Shown here: positions 27,204 to 34,858 of the stretch, in pieces
Layout of the letters: each line of letters starts with the position of its first letter
How positions within the stretch are numbered: the stretch's first letter is position 1
Source of the DNA: Collinsella aerofaciens
GTDB lineage: Bacteria > Actinomycetota > Coriobacteriia > Coriobacteriales > Coriobacteriaceae
NCBI RefSeq assembly: GCF_015546965.1
Contig: NZ_JADMUF010000001.1
Coordinates: 124,001-188,000, forward strand
Reading direction: 5' to 3'
DNA: 64,000 nucleotides
Notes under the pieces: generated by a model
Databases searched by the model: none
Told to the model about the DNA's origin: nothing
The model's input: the letters and a program-made list of their open reading frames with translations, nothing else
Translations under genes and position numbers: made by a program

Positions 27204-27632
27204 CTACTCAGCGATGGTGACGCCCATGGAACGGGCGGTACCGGCGATGATCTTCTTGGCGGCGTCAATGTCGTTGGCATTGAGGTCCGGCATCTTGATC
27301 TCGGCGATCTTGGTGAGCTGCTCCTGGGAGAGCTGACCAACCTTGTCAGCCTGGGGCTTAGCGGAACCAGACTTGAGGTTCAGCTCCTTCTTGATGAGGT
27401 GAGCCGCCGGCGGGGTCTTGGTGATGAAGGAGAAGGACTTATCCTCGTAGACAGAGATCTCAACGGGGATGATGTCGCCCTTCTTGTCCTGCGTCTCGGC
27501 GTTAAAGGCCTGGCAGAACTGCATGATGTTCACGCCAGCAGCGCCCAGGGCGGGGCCGACGGGAGGAGCGGGGTTAGCTGCACCAGCAGGAATCTGGAGC
27601 TTAATGACGTTGGCAACCTTCTTCTCAGCCAT
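27204..27632 (-). CDS. rplK: 50S ribosomal protein L11
   Basis: L11 binds the GTPase-associated region of 23S rRNA and is needed for RelA activation. The 142-residue protein starts [20 protein letters not shown] and has [20 protein letters not shown] and the C-terminal [12 protein letters not shown]. The ATG at 27630-27632 follows GAAAGGAATGACC. It lies 120 bases after nusG and leads rplA. Confidence 0.98.
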   Translation of the reverse strand: MAEKKVANVIKLQIPAGAANPAPPVGPALGAAGVNIMQFCQAFNAETQDKKGDIIPVEISVYEDKSFSFITKTPPAAHLIKKELNLKSGSAKPQADKVGQLSQEQLTKIAEIKMPDLNANDIDAAKKIIAGTARSMGVTIAE

Positions 27633-27752
27633 GGTCATTCCTTTCGAATCACGAGTGTGAAGTACTTGCTATATCGTAAGCACGCACGTGTTAGAAGCAC
27701 TCCTGAGATGAGCAGTCACAGAAGAAGCACGCTCGCGCGAACGGACGAAAAC

Positions 27753-28289
27753 TTAAGCGATGACAGCGACCTGGTTAAAGTCGAGCTCGACCGGCGTCTC
27801 GCGGCCAAAGATCATCAGCGTGACCTTGAGCTTGCCAGCCTCGGTGTTAACCTCGGAGACCTTGCCATCAAAGTCGGTAAGCGGGCCATCGGTGACGCGG
27901 ACGGACGTGCCGACCTGAATATCAACCGAGGTGCGCTTGGGCGAATCGCCCTTACCGGGACGACGAGTCATCTTGTTGTACTCGTCGCGGGAAAGCGGAG
28001 CGGGCTTGCCGTTGCCGCCTAGGAAACCGGTGACGCCGGGCGTGTTGCGAACACACGTCCAAGCATCGTCATCCATCTCCATGCGGACCAGGACATAGCC
28101 CGGGAAGATCTTAGAATCCTTGGTCTCGCGCTTGCCACCCTCTTTGATCTCGGTGACGCGCTCCATAGGAATCTCGATATCAAAGATACGGTCCTGCATG
28201 CCCATGGTCTCGATACGATGCTCGAGATCGGACTTTACGCGGTTCTCGTATCCGGAGTAAGTGTGAACGACGTACCAACGCTTAGACAT
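27753..28289 (-). CDS. nusG: Transcription termination/antitermination protein NusG
   Basis: NusG binds the RNA polymerase clamp and modulates pausing and Rho termination. The 178-residue protein has the NGN domain (RWYVVHTYSGYENRVKSDLE, FPGYVLVRMEMDDD) and a C-terminal KOW domain (VRVTDGPLTDFDGKVSEV). It starts 3 bases after the secE stop, so the two are cotranscribed as in most bacteria. Confidence 0.98.
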   Translation of the reverse strand: MSKRWYVVHTYSGYENRVKSDLEHRIETMGMQDRIFDIEIPMERVTEIKEGGKRETKDSKIFPGYVLVRMEMDDDAWTCVRNTPGVTGFLGGNGKPAPLSRDEYNKMTRRPGKGDSPKRTSVDIQVGTSVRVTDGPLTDFDGKVSEVNTEAGKLKVTLMIFGRETPVELDFNQVAVIA

Positions 28290-28292
28290 GGT

Positions 28293-28631
28293 TTAGCCCC
28301 TCAATCCAGAGAACAGAGCAAGAGCCTCGCCAAAGCCAGCATCGAGCAGAGCGATGACGACGCCGACGACGACCAGAGAAGCGCAAACGACGACCGAGTA
28401 GTTCACGAGCTCCTTCTTATCGGGCCACGTGACACGCTTCATCTCGGACTTGACCGAAGCGAAATACTTCTTGGTGCGGGCGAAGAAACCAGGCTTCTCG
28501 TTCTTCTTGGACTTCGCAGCCTTCTCGTTCTTCTTGGCAACGGCCTTCTTGGCCTCAACCTTGGAGTTGGCGGCAGCGCTGTTGGCAGGTGCCGGCTGCT
28601 GAGCCTTCTTCTTGTTCTTCTTGTTGGCCAT
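28293..28631 (-). CDS. secE: Preprotein translocase subunit SecE
   Basis: SecE clamps SecY in the Sec translocon. The 112-residue protein has a long Lys/Ala-rich N-terminal extension (about 1-50), the conserved amphipathic helix KSEMKRVTWPDKKELVNYS and a single C-terminal membrane helix. The length is at the long end for single-span SecE because of the basic extension. It follows tRNA-Trp and precedes nusG. Confidence 0.96.
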   Translation of the reverse strand: MANKKNKKKAQQPAPANSAAANSKVEAKKAVAKKNEKAAKSKKNEKPGFFARTKKYFASVKSEMKRVTWPDKKELVNYSVVVCASLVVVGVVIALLDAGFGEALALFSGLRG

Positions 28632-28707
28632 TTGGGTTACCTCCGCGCAATGCGCTTATACATGAGTAAACCGTAAGCCCCCAAGTGGGAGCTTACGGAA
28701 TAATGAC

Positions 28708-28783
28708 TGGCACGCCAGGAAGGACTCGAACCCTCAACACTCGGTTTTGGAGACCGATGCTCTACCAATTGAACTACTGGCGT
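28708..28783 (-). tRNA. trnW: tRNA-Trp (CCA anticodon)
   Basis: Complete cloverleaf with an ACGCCAG/CTGGCGT acceptor stem, anticodon loop CTCCAAA, T-arm GGTTCGAGTCC and an encoded 3' CCA. It lies between rpmG and secE, as in many Gram-positive genomes. Confidence 0.97.
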
Positions 28784-28796
28784 ATGTGACTAGAGA

Positions 28797-28946
28797 CTAG
28801 CGAGTCTCTTTGTGCAGCGTGTGGTGACGGCACCAGGGGCAATACTTCTTGATCTCCATACGATCAGGCATGGTCGACTTGTTCTTGGTGGTCGTATAGT
28901 TGCGGCGCTTGCACTCAGTGCACGCAAGAGTAACTAGAGTACGCAT
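28797..28946 (-). CDS. rpmG: 50S ribosomal protein L33
   Basis: A 49-residue ribosomal protein, [20 protein letters not shown]... ending HHTLHKETR. It carries two CxxC motifs (CTEC at 9-12, CPWC at 36-39), so it is the zinc-binding form. The ATG at 28944-28946 follows GAAAGGTTCAGGATAC. It is first in the rpmG-tRNA-Trp-secE-nusG transcript. A zinc-independent paralogue, if present, lies outside the window. Confidence 0.96.
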   Translation of the reverse strand: MRTLVTLACTECKRRNYTTTKNKSTMPDRMEIKKYCPWCRHHTLHKETR

Positions 28947-28991
28947 GTATCCTGAACCTTTCATTTCCGCCCCGTACGGGCACGAGTTGTT

Positions 28992-29021
28992 ACTTTATCA
29001 GCTCCACGTAAGTGCTGTCAA
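28992..29021 (-). promoter_or_regulatory. Promoter for rpmG-trnW-secE-nusG
   Basis: Minus-strand TTGACA (29016-29021), an 18-base spacer and TAAAGT (28992-28997). The bases before the -35, GAGGTTTTC, recur before the tRNA-Tyr promoter at 30852. Confidence 0.75.
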
Positions 29022-29166
29022 TGAAAACCTCGAGTCAATTGGTTCTCGGTGGATCCATTCATATTTGGAACACATCAATGAAGCCATCGAGAGCTAATCG
29101 ACGGTGCATCCAGGACCATTATCGATCCTCTCGACACCAGCAACGGCTCAATATCCATTGCAGAAA

Positions 29167-29198
29167 AGAACCCGGCACCCATATAAGTGCCGGGTTCT
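29167..29198 (-). terminator. Terminator after tuf
   Basis: Minus-strand AGAACCCGGCAC/GTGCCGGGTTCT stem followed by TTTTC, 28 bases past the tuf stop. Confidence 0.9.
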
Positions 29199-29225
29199 CT
29201 AAGTCAGCTATATCAAAGAGCTAAT

Positions 29226-30416
29226 TTACTCAATGATCGTGGAGACGATGCCCGAACCGACGGTGTGGCCACCCTCGCGGATAGCGAAGCGCAGGCCCTC
29301 CTCCATGGCGATCGGGTGGATGAGGTCGCCCTCGATGGTGATGTGGTCACCAGGCATAGCCATCTCGGTGCCCTCGGGGAGCTTGACCGTACCGGTAACG
29401 TCGGTGGTACGGAAGTAGAACTGAGGACGATAACCATCGAAGAACGGGGTGTGACGGCCGCCCTCCTCCTTGGTCAGAACGTAGATCTCGCCGGTGAACT
29501 TGGTGTGCGGGGTAACCGAACCGGGCTTGCAGAGAACCTGGCCGCGCTCGATGTCCTCGCGCTTGATGCCGCGGAGCAGCAGACCGACGTTGTCGCCAGC
29601 CTCGCAGAAGTCCATGGACTTACGGAACATCTCGATACCGGTAACAACGGTGTTCTGGGTATCCTTGATGCCGACGATCTCGACGGGCTCGTTGAGCTTG
29701 AGCTCACCGCGCTCGACACGGCCGGTAGCAACGGTACCACGGCCGGAGATGGTCATAACGTCCTCAACGGCCATAAGGAACGGGAGGTCGTTGTTACGAG
29801 CAGGCGTCGGGATGTACTCGTCGACAGCGTTCATGAGCTCGCGAATGGCGTCCATCCACTTGGCGTCGCCCTCGAGAGCGCCCAGAGCGGAACCACGGAT
29901 GACGGGGATGTCGTCGCCGGGGAAATCGTACTCGGAGAGGAGCTCACGGGTCTCCATCTCGACGAGGTCGATGAGCTCGTCATCGTCGACCATGTCGCAC
30001 TTGTTCAGGAAGACGACGATGTAGGGAACGCCGACCTGACGGGCGAGCAGGATGTGCTCGCGGGTCTGAGCCATGGGGCCGTCGGTAGCAGCGATGACCA
30101 GGATAGCGCCGTCCATCTGAGCAGCACCGGAGATCATGTTCTTGACGTAGTCAGCGTGGCCCGGGCAGTCAACGTGAGCGTAGTGACGGGCAGCAGTCTC
30201 GTACTCGACGTGGGAGACGGAGATCGTAATGCCGCGCTCGCGCTCCTCGGGAGCCTTGTCGATGTTCTCGAACGCAGTGAAGTCAGCCTTGCAGCCCTCG
30301 GTCTCGGAGAGAACCTTGGTGATGGCAGCGGTCAGCGTGGTCTTGCCGTGGTCGACGTGACCAATGGTGCCGATGTTAACATGCGGCTTAGTGCGCTCAA
30401 ACTTCTCTTTGGCCAT
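29226..30416 (-). CDS. tuf: Translation elongation factor Tu
   Basis: EF-Tu delivers aminoacyl-tRNA to the ribosome. The 396-residue protein begins [20 protein letters not shown], with the P-loop [21 protein letters not shown] and NKCDM GTPase motifs and the C-terminal [17 protein letters not shown]. The ATG at 30414-30416 follows GAGGAGGGCTTT. An upstream extension in the frame is not part of the protein. It sits behind three tRNA genes rather than in a str operon, resembling E. coli tufB. Confidence 0.99.
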   Translation of the reverse strand: MAKEKFERTKPHVNIGTIGHVDHGKTTLTAAITKVLSETEGCKADFTAFENIDKAPEERERGITISVSHVEYETAARHYAHVDCPGHADYVKNMISGAAQMDGAILVIAATDGPMAQTREHILLARQVGVPYIVVFLNKCDMVDDDELIDLVEMETRELLSEYDFPGDDIPVIRGSALGALEGDAKWMDAIRELMNAVDEYIPTPARNNDLPFLMAVEDVMTISGRGTVATGRVERGELKLNEPVEIVGIKDTQNTVVTGIEMFRKSMDFCEAGDNVGLLLRGIKREDIERGQVLCKPGSVTPHTKFTGEIYVLTKEEGGRHTPFFDGYRPQFYFRTTDVTGTVKLPEGTEMAMPGDHITIEGDLIHPIAMEEGLRFAIREGGHTVGSGIVSTIIE

Positions 30417-30470
30417 AAAGCCCTCCTCTAAACAGGTCGTCCCCGGACGGGACTTTGCCTTTATACCATA

Positions 30471-30501
30471 GTGGCCTCTCAACATACTATTGAGAAGCCA
30501 C
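30471..30501 (-). other. Hairpin between tRNA-Met and tuf
   Basis: GTGGCxTCTCAA pairs with TTGAGAxGCCAC. It has no T-run, so it is more likely an RNA processing or protection structure in a tRNA-tuf cotranscript than a terminator. Confidence 0.5.
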
Positions 30502-30512
30502 CGTGTTACCTA

Positions 30513-30589
30513 TGGTAGCGGTGACTGGATTCGAACCAGTGACGCCACGGGTATGAACCGTGTGCTCTAACCAACTGAGCTACACCGCC
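30513..30589 (-). tRNA. tRNA-Met (CAT anticodon)
   Basis: GGCGGTG/CACCGCT acceptor (a G-T pair at position 1-72), anticodon loop TTCATAC, encoded CCA. Elongator type by its paired acceptor start; a lysidine-modified Ile-CAT species cannot be excluded. Confidence 0.93.
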
Positions 30590-30592
30590 GGA

Positions 30593-30668
30593 TGGAGCCT
30601 GCAACCAGACTTGAACTGGTGACCTCTTCGTTACCAACGAAGTGCTCTACCGACTGAGCTATACAGGC
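30593..30668 (-). tRNA. tRNA-Thr (GGT anticodon)
   Basis: GCCTGTA/TGCAGGC acceptor, anticodon stem TTCGT/ACGAA with loop TGGTA and GGT anticodon, encoded CCA. Three bases separate it from tRNA-Met. Confidence 0.95.
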
Positions 30669-30678
30669 ACTTGACGGG

Positions 30679-30760
30679 TGGGAGCTATAGGATTCGAACC
30701 TATGTAGGCAGAGCCAACGGGTTTACAGCCCGTCCCCATTAACCACTCGGGCAAACTCCC
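30679..30760 (-). tRNA. tRNA-Tyr (GTA anticodon)
   Basis: Class II tRNA with a long variable arm, GGGAGTT/AGCTCCC acceptor, and anticodon loop CTGTAAA. The 3' end reads A-CCC rather than A-CCA, so CCA is not encoded, unlike its neighbours. Confidence 0.94.
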
Positions 30761-30822
30761 AATCGTTCAAGTATCCGCAGGTTCTTTGGTCTTTTGGACC
30801 ACCGCCCCCGCGAACGAAGAAG

Positions 30823-30852
30823 ATAATACGATGCAACCTTGGGGGCTGTCAA
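30823..30852 (-). promoter_or_regulatory. Promoter for tRNA-Tyr-Thr-Met-tuf
   Basis: Minus-strand TTGACA (30847-30852), an 18-base spacer and TATTAT (30823-30828), preceded by GAGGTTTTC as at the rpmG promoter. Confidence 0.8.
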
Positions 30853-31065
30853 CGAAAACCTCTAGATACACGGTTCCGGGCGTATCTATATAGTCGTGAC
30901 CTGCGGTTTTGTTGAGTTTGGATATGAAGGACGGTGGTTTTGGATACTGAGGTGACGTTTCCCGAGGTAACACTTTGGTGTAGTAGAGTACACCTTCAGA
31001 ATCGAACTTCGATCACAGCCTATTTGCACCTATATATAGGTCGAGATCGGGCTTCCGTGGCAGAT

Positions 31066-31213
31066 TCGAGCGTGGATTATCTCCCGTCTGAAGTCGAGCG
31101 TGGATAATCTCCCACTTTTGTCGTACCCCCAAGGCCAAAGTGACAGATTATCCACGCTCATTCACTAGGCAGGAGATTTTCCACGCTCGTTCGTCCGATA
31201 ATCCACGCTCGAC
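31066..31213. repeat. Five copies of a DnaA-box-like repeat
   Basis: Two forward copies (31066-31085, 31094-31113) and three inverted copies (31145-31160, 31172-31189, 31197-31213) share GAGCGTGGATAATCT. Each inverted copy contains a 9-mer close to the DnaA box TTATCCACA, differing in the last base and sometimes one more. The rest of the 600-base gap between the tRNA-Tyr promoter and the next hairpins holds no gene I can support. Confidence 0.8.
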
Positions 31214-31242
31214 CAGGATGACTGGGATAGGTCCGGCCTTTG

Positions 31243-31297
31243 TCTCGATCTGTAACATTTAGAGAACATTTTCTCCCCTATCTGTTACAGGTCGAGA
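31243..31297. repeat. Palindrome with CTGTAACA arms, copy A
   Basis: TCTCGATCTGTAACA pairs with TGTTACAGGTCGAGA around a 25-base centre. It shares arm sequence with the next hairpin. Confidence 0.75.
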
Positions 31298-31321
31298 TAT
31301 TACGCAGAGACCTCCGCTTAC

Positions 31322-31378
31322 GTCTCATTCTGTAACAGGAAGAACGGTTTTCAGCTTCTTCGTGTTACAGAATGAGAC
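31322..31378. repeat. Palindrome with CTGTAACA arms, copy B
   Basis: GTCTCATTCTGTAAC pairs perfectly with GTTACAGAATGAGAC. Inside, GGAAGAA pairs with TTCTTCG. Confidence 0.8.
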
Positions 31379-31430
31379 AAACCGAAAACGAGATGGGCAC
31401 CAACCCGATGACACACCACCTAAAAAGAAA

Positions 31431-31462
31431 CGGGCCCTGTCCCCACAAGGGGACAGGGCCCG
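31431..31462 (-). terminator. Terminator after tRNA-Thr (TGT), GGGACAG type
   Basis: CGGGCCCTGTCCCC/GGGGACAGGGCCCG, a 14-pair perfect stem with a four-base loop. On the minus strand it is followed by TTTCTTTTT. Confidence 0.85.
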
Positions 31463-31471
31463 AAACTCTCA

Positions 31472-31546
31472 TGGAGCCAGTGACAGGAATCGAACCTGCA
31501 ACCCACTGATTACAAATCAGTTGCGCTACCGTTGCGCCACACTGGC
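31472..31546 (-). tRNA. tRNA-Thr (TGT anticodon)
   Basis: GCCAGTG/CACTGGC acceptor, CTGAT/ATCAG anticodon stem, loop TTGTA with TGT, encoded CCA. It is the second Thr tRNA of the region, with its own terminator. Confidence 0.96.
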
Positions 31547-31630
31547 ACACTTGGCGCTTTCGCGCGAAGCCAGTTAAGAATAAAGGAAATGAGGACGGGG
31601 CGCAACAGGCCCTTCACCCGACCACATCTC

Positions 31631-31698
31631 AAAACTATTCGCTAAAACGAATAGTTTTAATTATAATTGTTATATATAAAACTATTCGTTCTAACGAA
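31631..31698 (+). promoter_or_regulatory. Palindromic operator and AT-rich promoter of the HipA-like gene
   Basis: AAAACTATTCG/CGAATAGTTTT is a perfect 11-bp inverted repeat (31631-31658). A second AAAACTATTCG (31678-31688) runs into TTCGTT/AACGAA (31685-31698), directly before the start codon. Between them lies a very AT-rich stretch with TATAAT-like sequence. This is the classic layout of an autorepressed gene. Confidence 0.75.
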
Positions 31699-31708
31699 GG
31701 GTTTCGCG

Positions 31709-33049
31709 ATGCTTACTACCAAGGAAGCCGCCGAGCTGCTCGGCATCACTCCGCGCAGGGTGCAGGAGCTCATAAAAAACGGAGCACTTGAGGCCCGCAA
31801 GGCTTCTGGTGTATGGCTCATCGACAAAGACAGCGTCGACACGCGACTCCGCTCCGTGACCAAAACAGGGGGACGTCCCCGCCGCGGCCACGGTAAGAAC
31901 GAGATCGCGTTCACCCTCATGAACCGCACGCACGAAGTCGCTCAGCTGGTCTACAGCACATCGCGAAAAGACTTTACCCACATCGGCGCCGACATCGATT
32001 ACGCCCACGCCCCTATTGGAGTATTTGGCCCTAATAGCCCCATATCGCTCGACTCCTTCCGCATCTGGTGGCGCGGCCGCGGTATTCCGCTCGCACGCAT
32101 TGGGCTAGCCTCCCTGCTTGCAGAAGCCGCAGTCGATGTTCCCGATGAACTCGTACAGCGAAATCTTGGCCTCTCCCTATCCGACCAGTATTGGATTAGA
32201 CCCCAAGGTTCCGGTCTCGCGTGGGAAGATATTAACTTCTTCAATAACGCCTTTGATGACGTCTCGCTGTCCATTGCGCCCTTTGCCCCAGAGGGAAAAG
32301 CGGCTGCCGCAAAGCCCGATAACACGTCGGACGGCAATCTTCAAAAGTACTGGACGTGCGAGGGCGGGCGTCGAATTCTGCATAAGGCAGGAGCGCACCT
32401 GAACCAGGAACCTTATAACGAGCTGGTGGCGACCGCGCTCCACCGTCGCATCCTAAACGCCTGCGATTATGTGCCTTACTCACTCGAGGGCACGGGCACT
32501 TCCGCCCTGAGCATATGCGATGTCTTCTTAACTGATGAAGAAGAGTATGTCCCTGCGTTCTATGTAAACCAGCACGCAAACGCAGATGAACGACTAACCG
32601 ACTACGAGCGATACGTAGCAAACTGCGAGGAGCTCGGGGTGGCAGGCGTCAAGGATGCCCTTGACCGCATGATCGCGTGCGACGACATCATCGCCAACTA
32701 CGATCGTCATTGGCGCAACTTCGGCCTCGTGCGAAACGTCAACTCACTGGCCTGCAGACCAGCCCCCATCTTCGATTCGGGCTCATCGCTCTGGTGCAAC
32801 ATATCTCTAGAGGAGCTTAGGGCAGGAGAGCACAGTTTTGCCAGCGCGCAGTTCCATTCAAGTCCCGCGAAACAAATGTTGCTTGTTGAGGATATGAGCT
32901 GGTTTGACGGGGGCAAACTCGATGGTTTTGTCGACGAGGCAATCGAGATTCTGTCTAAAAACGATGCCCTAGCAGCGAGACTGCCTTATCTAAAAGAGGC
33001 GTTAACGTGGCGCCTCGAAAGAATGATCGACATCGCTGAATGGAGTTAG
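31709..33049 (+). CDS. HipA-like kinase with fused N-terminal DNA-binding domain
   Basis: A 446-residue protein in three parts. Residues 1-50 are an excisionase/MerR-like helix-turn-helix (MLTTKEAAELLGITPRRVQE with a GVWLIDKDS wing). Residues about 64-180 carry a family-specific domain with LSLSDQYWI and EDINFFNN. The C-terminal kinase fold includes a likely ATP-binding Lys in ILHKAG (about 226), the catalytic loop DRHWRNFG at 332-339 and the metal-binding PIFDSGSSL at 353-361, as in HipA and CtkA kinases. The ATG at 31709 is the only start that keeps the whole HTH. No separate hipB-type antitoxin is next to it. Confidence 0.88.
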   Translation: MLTTKEAAELLGITPRRVQELIKNGALEARKASGVWLIDKDSVDTRLRSVTKTGGRPRRGHGKNEIAFTLMNRTHEVAQLVYSTSRKDFTHIGADIDYAHAPIGVFGPNSPISLDSFRIWWRGRGIPLARIGLASLLAEAAVDVPDELVQRNLGLSLSDQYWIRPQGSGLAWEDINFFNNAFDDVSLSIAPFAPEGKAAAAKPDNTSDGNLQKYWTCEGGRRILHKAGAHLNQEPYNELVATALHRRILNACDYVPYSLEGTGTSALSICDVFLTDEEEYVPAFYVNQHANADERLTDYERYVANCEELGVAGVKDALDRMIACDDIIANYDRHWRNFGLVRNVNSLACRPAPIFDSGSSLWCNISLEELRAGEHSFASAQFHSSPAKQMLLVEDMSWFDGGKLDGFVDEAIEILSKNDALAARLPYLKEALTWRLERMIDIAEWS

Positions 33050-33076
33050 CAAGGCAGCATTGCCCCGCCAACTCCC

Positions 33077-33754
33077 CTACCGTCCGCGCAGGGCCTTGAG
33101 CTTGGCCAGGGCATCGGGACTCAGGCGGCTGCCCAGAGTCATCTTGATTTGCGGAGCTTCCTCTGCCTCGTGAACGTCGTTATCGATCTGTTTGATCTCG
33201 TCCACCAGCATACGGCTCGAGATGCGCGTGACGCCCTTGCCCATGACGACAGCCTGGATCGTGCCGTCGCTCGATACCACGGAGCACGCGCGGCCTTCCT
33301 CACGTGCCTCGATGCAGAGCTTCTGCACCACGGTATCGGCCGAAACACCCGTCGGCGAAAACTCGATGCGCACGCCACGGGCCGGCAGATTGGGGCGTTC
33401 GCTGGAGATATTGCCCGCGCCGTCAAACACGATTACGGCCTCGTAGCGGCCCTGGGCAAACGCCGCCACGTCGTTGATGAGGGCAGTGCGCGCCATATCG
33501 TGAACGTCGCTGGAATACGGATCGTCGGAATGGTCGTACACGAGCTTTTCGTAGCGCGGCGTGCAGTGGATCACGTTGTAGCCGTCGACCACCAGCAGCT
33601 CGGGCTTATTTGAGTGCACCGTCGAGACTGGGTCGGCGATAGCCTGCGCAAACGCATTGCCGCCCACGCCGTAGGTCGCGGCCGAAACAATCGGCTTGGC
33701 CGAGCCCTCGCCAAAGCGCTTGGCCTTGGACTTGGCACGGTTCTTTTTGGACAT
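33077..33754 (-). CDS. NYN-domain ribonuclease, YacP/Rae1-like
   Basis: A 225-residue protein related to B. subtilis Rae1 (YacP), which cleaves mRNA in the ribosomal A site. A Lys-rich N-terminal tail of about 50 residues precedes the NYN fold, with acidic active-site residues in LLVVDGYNVIH (about 54-64), VIVFDGAG (about 107-114) and VVSSDGTIQ. It starts at 33752-33754 after GGAGGAG, 3 bases from the rlmB stop. The rlmB-yacP pairing is conserved in Firmicutes and supports the call. Confidence 0.88.
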   Translation of the reverse strand: MSKKNRAKSKAKRFGEGSAKPIVSAATYGVGGNAFAQAIADPVSTVHSNKPELLVVDGYNVIHCTPRYEKLVYDHSDDPYSSDVHDMARTALINDVAAFAQGRYEAVIVFDGAGNISSERPNLPARGVRIEFSPTGVSADTVVQKLCIEAREEGRACSVVSSDGTIQAVVMGKGVTRISSRMLVDEIKQIDNDVHEAEEAPQIKMTLGSRLSPDALAKLKALRGR

Positions 33755-33757
33755 GCG

Positions 33758-34672
33758 CTACTCCTCCCCCATGAGCTCGCCGGCGTTGCGGCGCAGCCAC
33801 TCAAAGCACAGTGCCGTGGTCGCCTGGGCAACATTGAGGCTCTCAGTCATGCCGCGCTGGGGAAGCTTGGTCAAAAAGTCGCATTTCTCGAGCACCAGGC
33901 GCGAGATGCCGTCGCCCTCGGAGCCCATGACGAGCGCCACGCGACCCTCGAAGGGAGCATCCCAGCAACTGCCTTCGGCGTGCTCAGAGGCACCGCCCAC
34001 CCAAAAGCCGGCGGCCTTAAGGTCGTCGAGTGCACGGGCGATGTTGGGCACCTGCGCGATAGGCAGATGCATGACGGCGCCGGCTGAAGTTTTGTAGCTG
34101 CCCACGGTCACGCCGGCGGCACGCTTGTTGGCGATGATGACGCCCGCGGCGCCCACAACCTCGGCGGAGCGCACGATGGCGCCAAAGTTACCGTCGTCAG
34201 TCACATGGTCGAGTACGATCACAAGCGCCGGACCGTCGCCCGCGCGGTCGAGGATATCGGCAACATCGGCATAAGGGAAATTGCCCACCTCGAGCGCGAT
34301 GCCCTGGTGAGCGCCATGGCTCGACAGCGCATCGAGCTGCGCGCGCGGCACGTACTTAATGCGGACGCCCGCGGCATTGAGGTCATCGACCAGGCGCGAC
34401 AGGGCGGCATCGCGCTCCCCGCCCTCGGCAATGAGCGCGCACTTGACGGGAAAACCGGTGCGCAGTGCCTCGGCGGCAGCACGGCGACCTTCGATAAACT
34501 CGCCCTTGGGAGCCTGGGCGCCCTCGCGATTACGATCGCGCTGCGGACGCGCGGCCTGGGTGCGATCGCGCTGGCCCTTGGGAGCGGCAGCGCGGTCATT
34601 GCGGCGAATCGGACGCGAGCCAGAAGCAGTCTGCTTGCCACCACGAGGCGAACGCCTGCGATTGTCGGCCAT
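33758..34672 (-). CDS. rlmB: 23S rRNA (guanosine-2'-O-)-methyltransferase RlmB/TrmH family
   Basis: A SPOUT methyltransferase of 304 residues that probably methylates 23S rRNA G2251. An Arg-rich N-terminal tail (about 1-60) precedes the substrate-binding domain EFIEGRRAAAEALRTG. The catalytic domain has ALVIVLDHVTDDGNFGAIVRSAE, VALVMGSEGDGISRLV and the knot region LPQRGMTESLNVAQATT. The ATG at 34670-34672 follows AGGAGGTCGC. In Bacillus, mrnC lies between cysS and rlmB; here a terminator and a long palindrome occupy that spot. Confidence 0.94.
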   Translation of the reverse strand: MADNRRRSPRGGKQTASGSRPIRRNDRAAAPKGQRDRTQAARPQRDRNREGAQAPKGEFIEGRRAAAEALRTGFPVKCALIAEGGERDAALSRLVDDLNAAGVRIKYVPRAQLDALSSHGAHQGIALEVGNFPYADVADILDRAGDGPALVIVLDHVTDDGNFGAIVRSAEVVGAAGVIIANKRAAGVTVGSYKTSAGAVMHLPIAQVPNIARALDDLKAAGFWVGGASEHAEGSCWDAPFEGRVALVMGSEGDGISRLVLEKCDFLTKLPQRGMTESLNVAQATTALCFEWLRRNAGELMGEE

Positions 34673-34715
34673 AAAGCGACCTCCTAAATACAACTATCAA
34701 ACGAAACAAAATAAA

Positions 34716-34747
34716 CGACCGCCCATGAATATTAATTCGGGCGGTCG
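34716..34747 (-). terminator. Terminator in the cysS-rlmB spacer
   Basis: Minus-strand CGACCGCCC/GGGCGGTCG stem then TTTTATTTT. It lies about 110 bases past the cysS stop. Confidence 0.85.
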
Positions 34748-34752
34748 GTACG

Positions 34753-34850
34753 GGCTTTCCAAGTGCCCGAGATTACCGTGAAAGAGGAGCGACGCGTACT
34801 TGAGTACGCGAGCGACGGTTTGAACGGCAAGGTCGGGTGCTTGGGAAACC
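34753..34850. repeat. 98-bp imperfect palindrome
   Basis: The outer arms GGCTTTCCAAGTGCCCGA and TCGGGTGCTTGGGAAACC, an inner ACCGT/ACGGT pairing and a perfect central GCGTACT/AGTACGC share one centre at 34801-34802. It starts directly beyond the cysS stop. It resembles in plan the palindrome at 4646-4849. Confidence 0.75.
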
Positions 34851-34858
34851 CGCAGGGA

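Noticed and set aside
31066-31213. CRISPR array
   Set aside because: The five repeats are in mixed orientation with uneven short gaps, and there are no cas genes.
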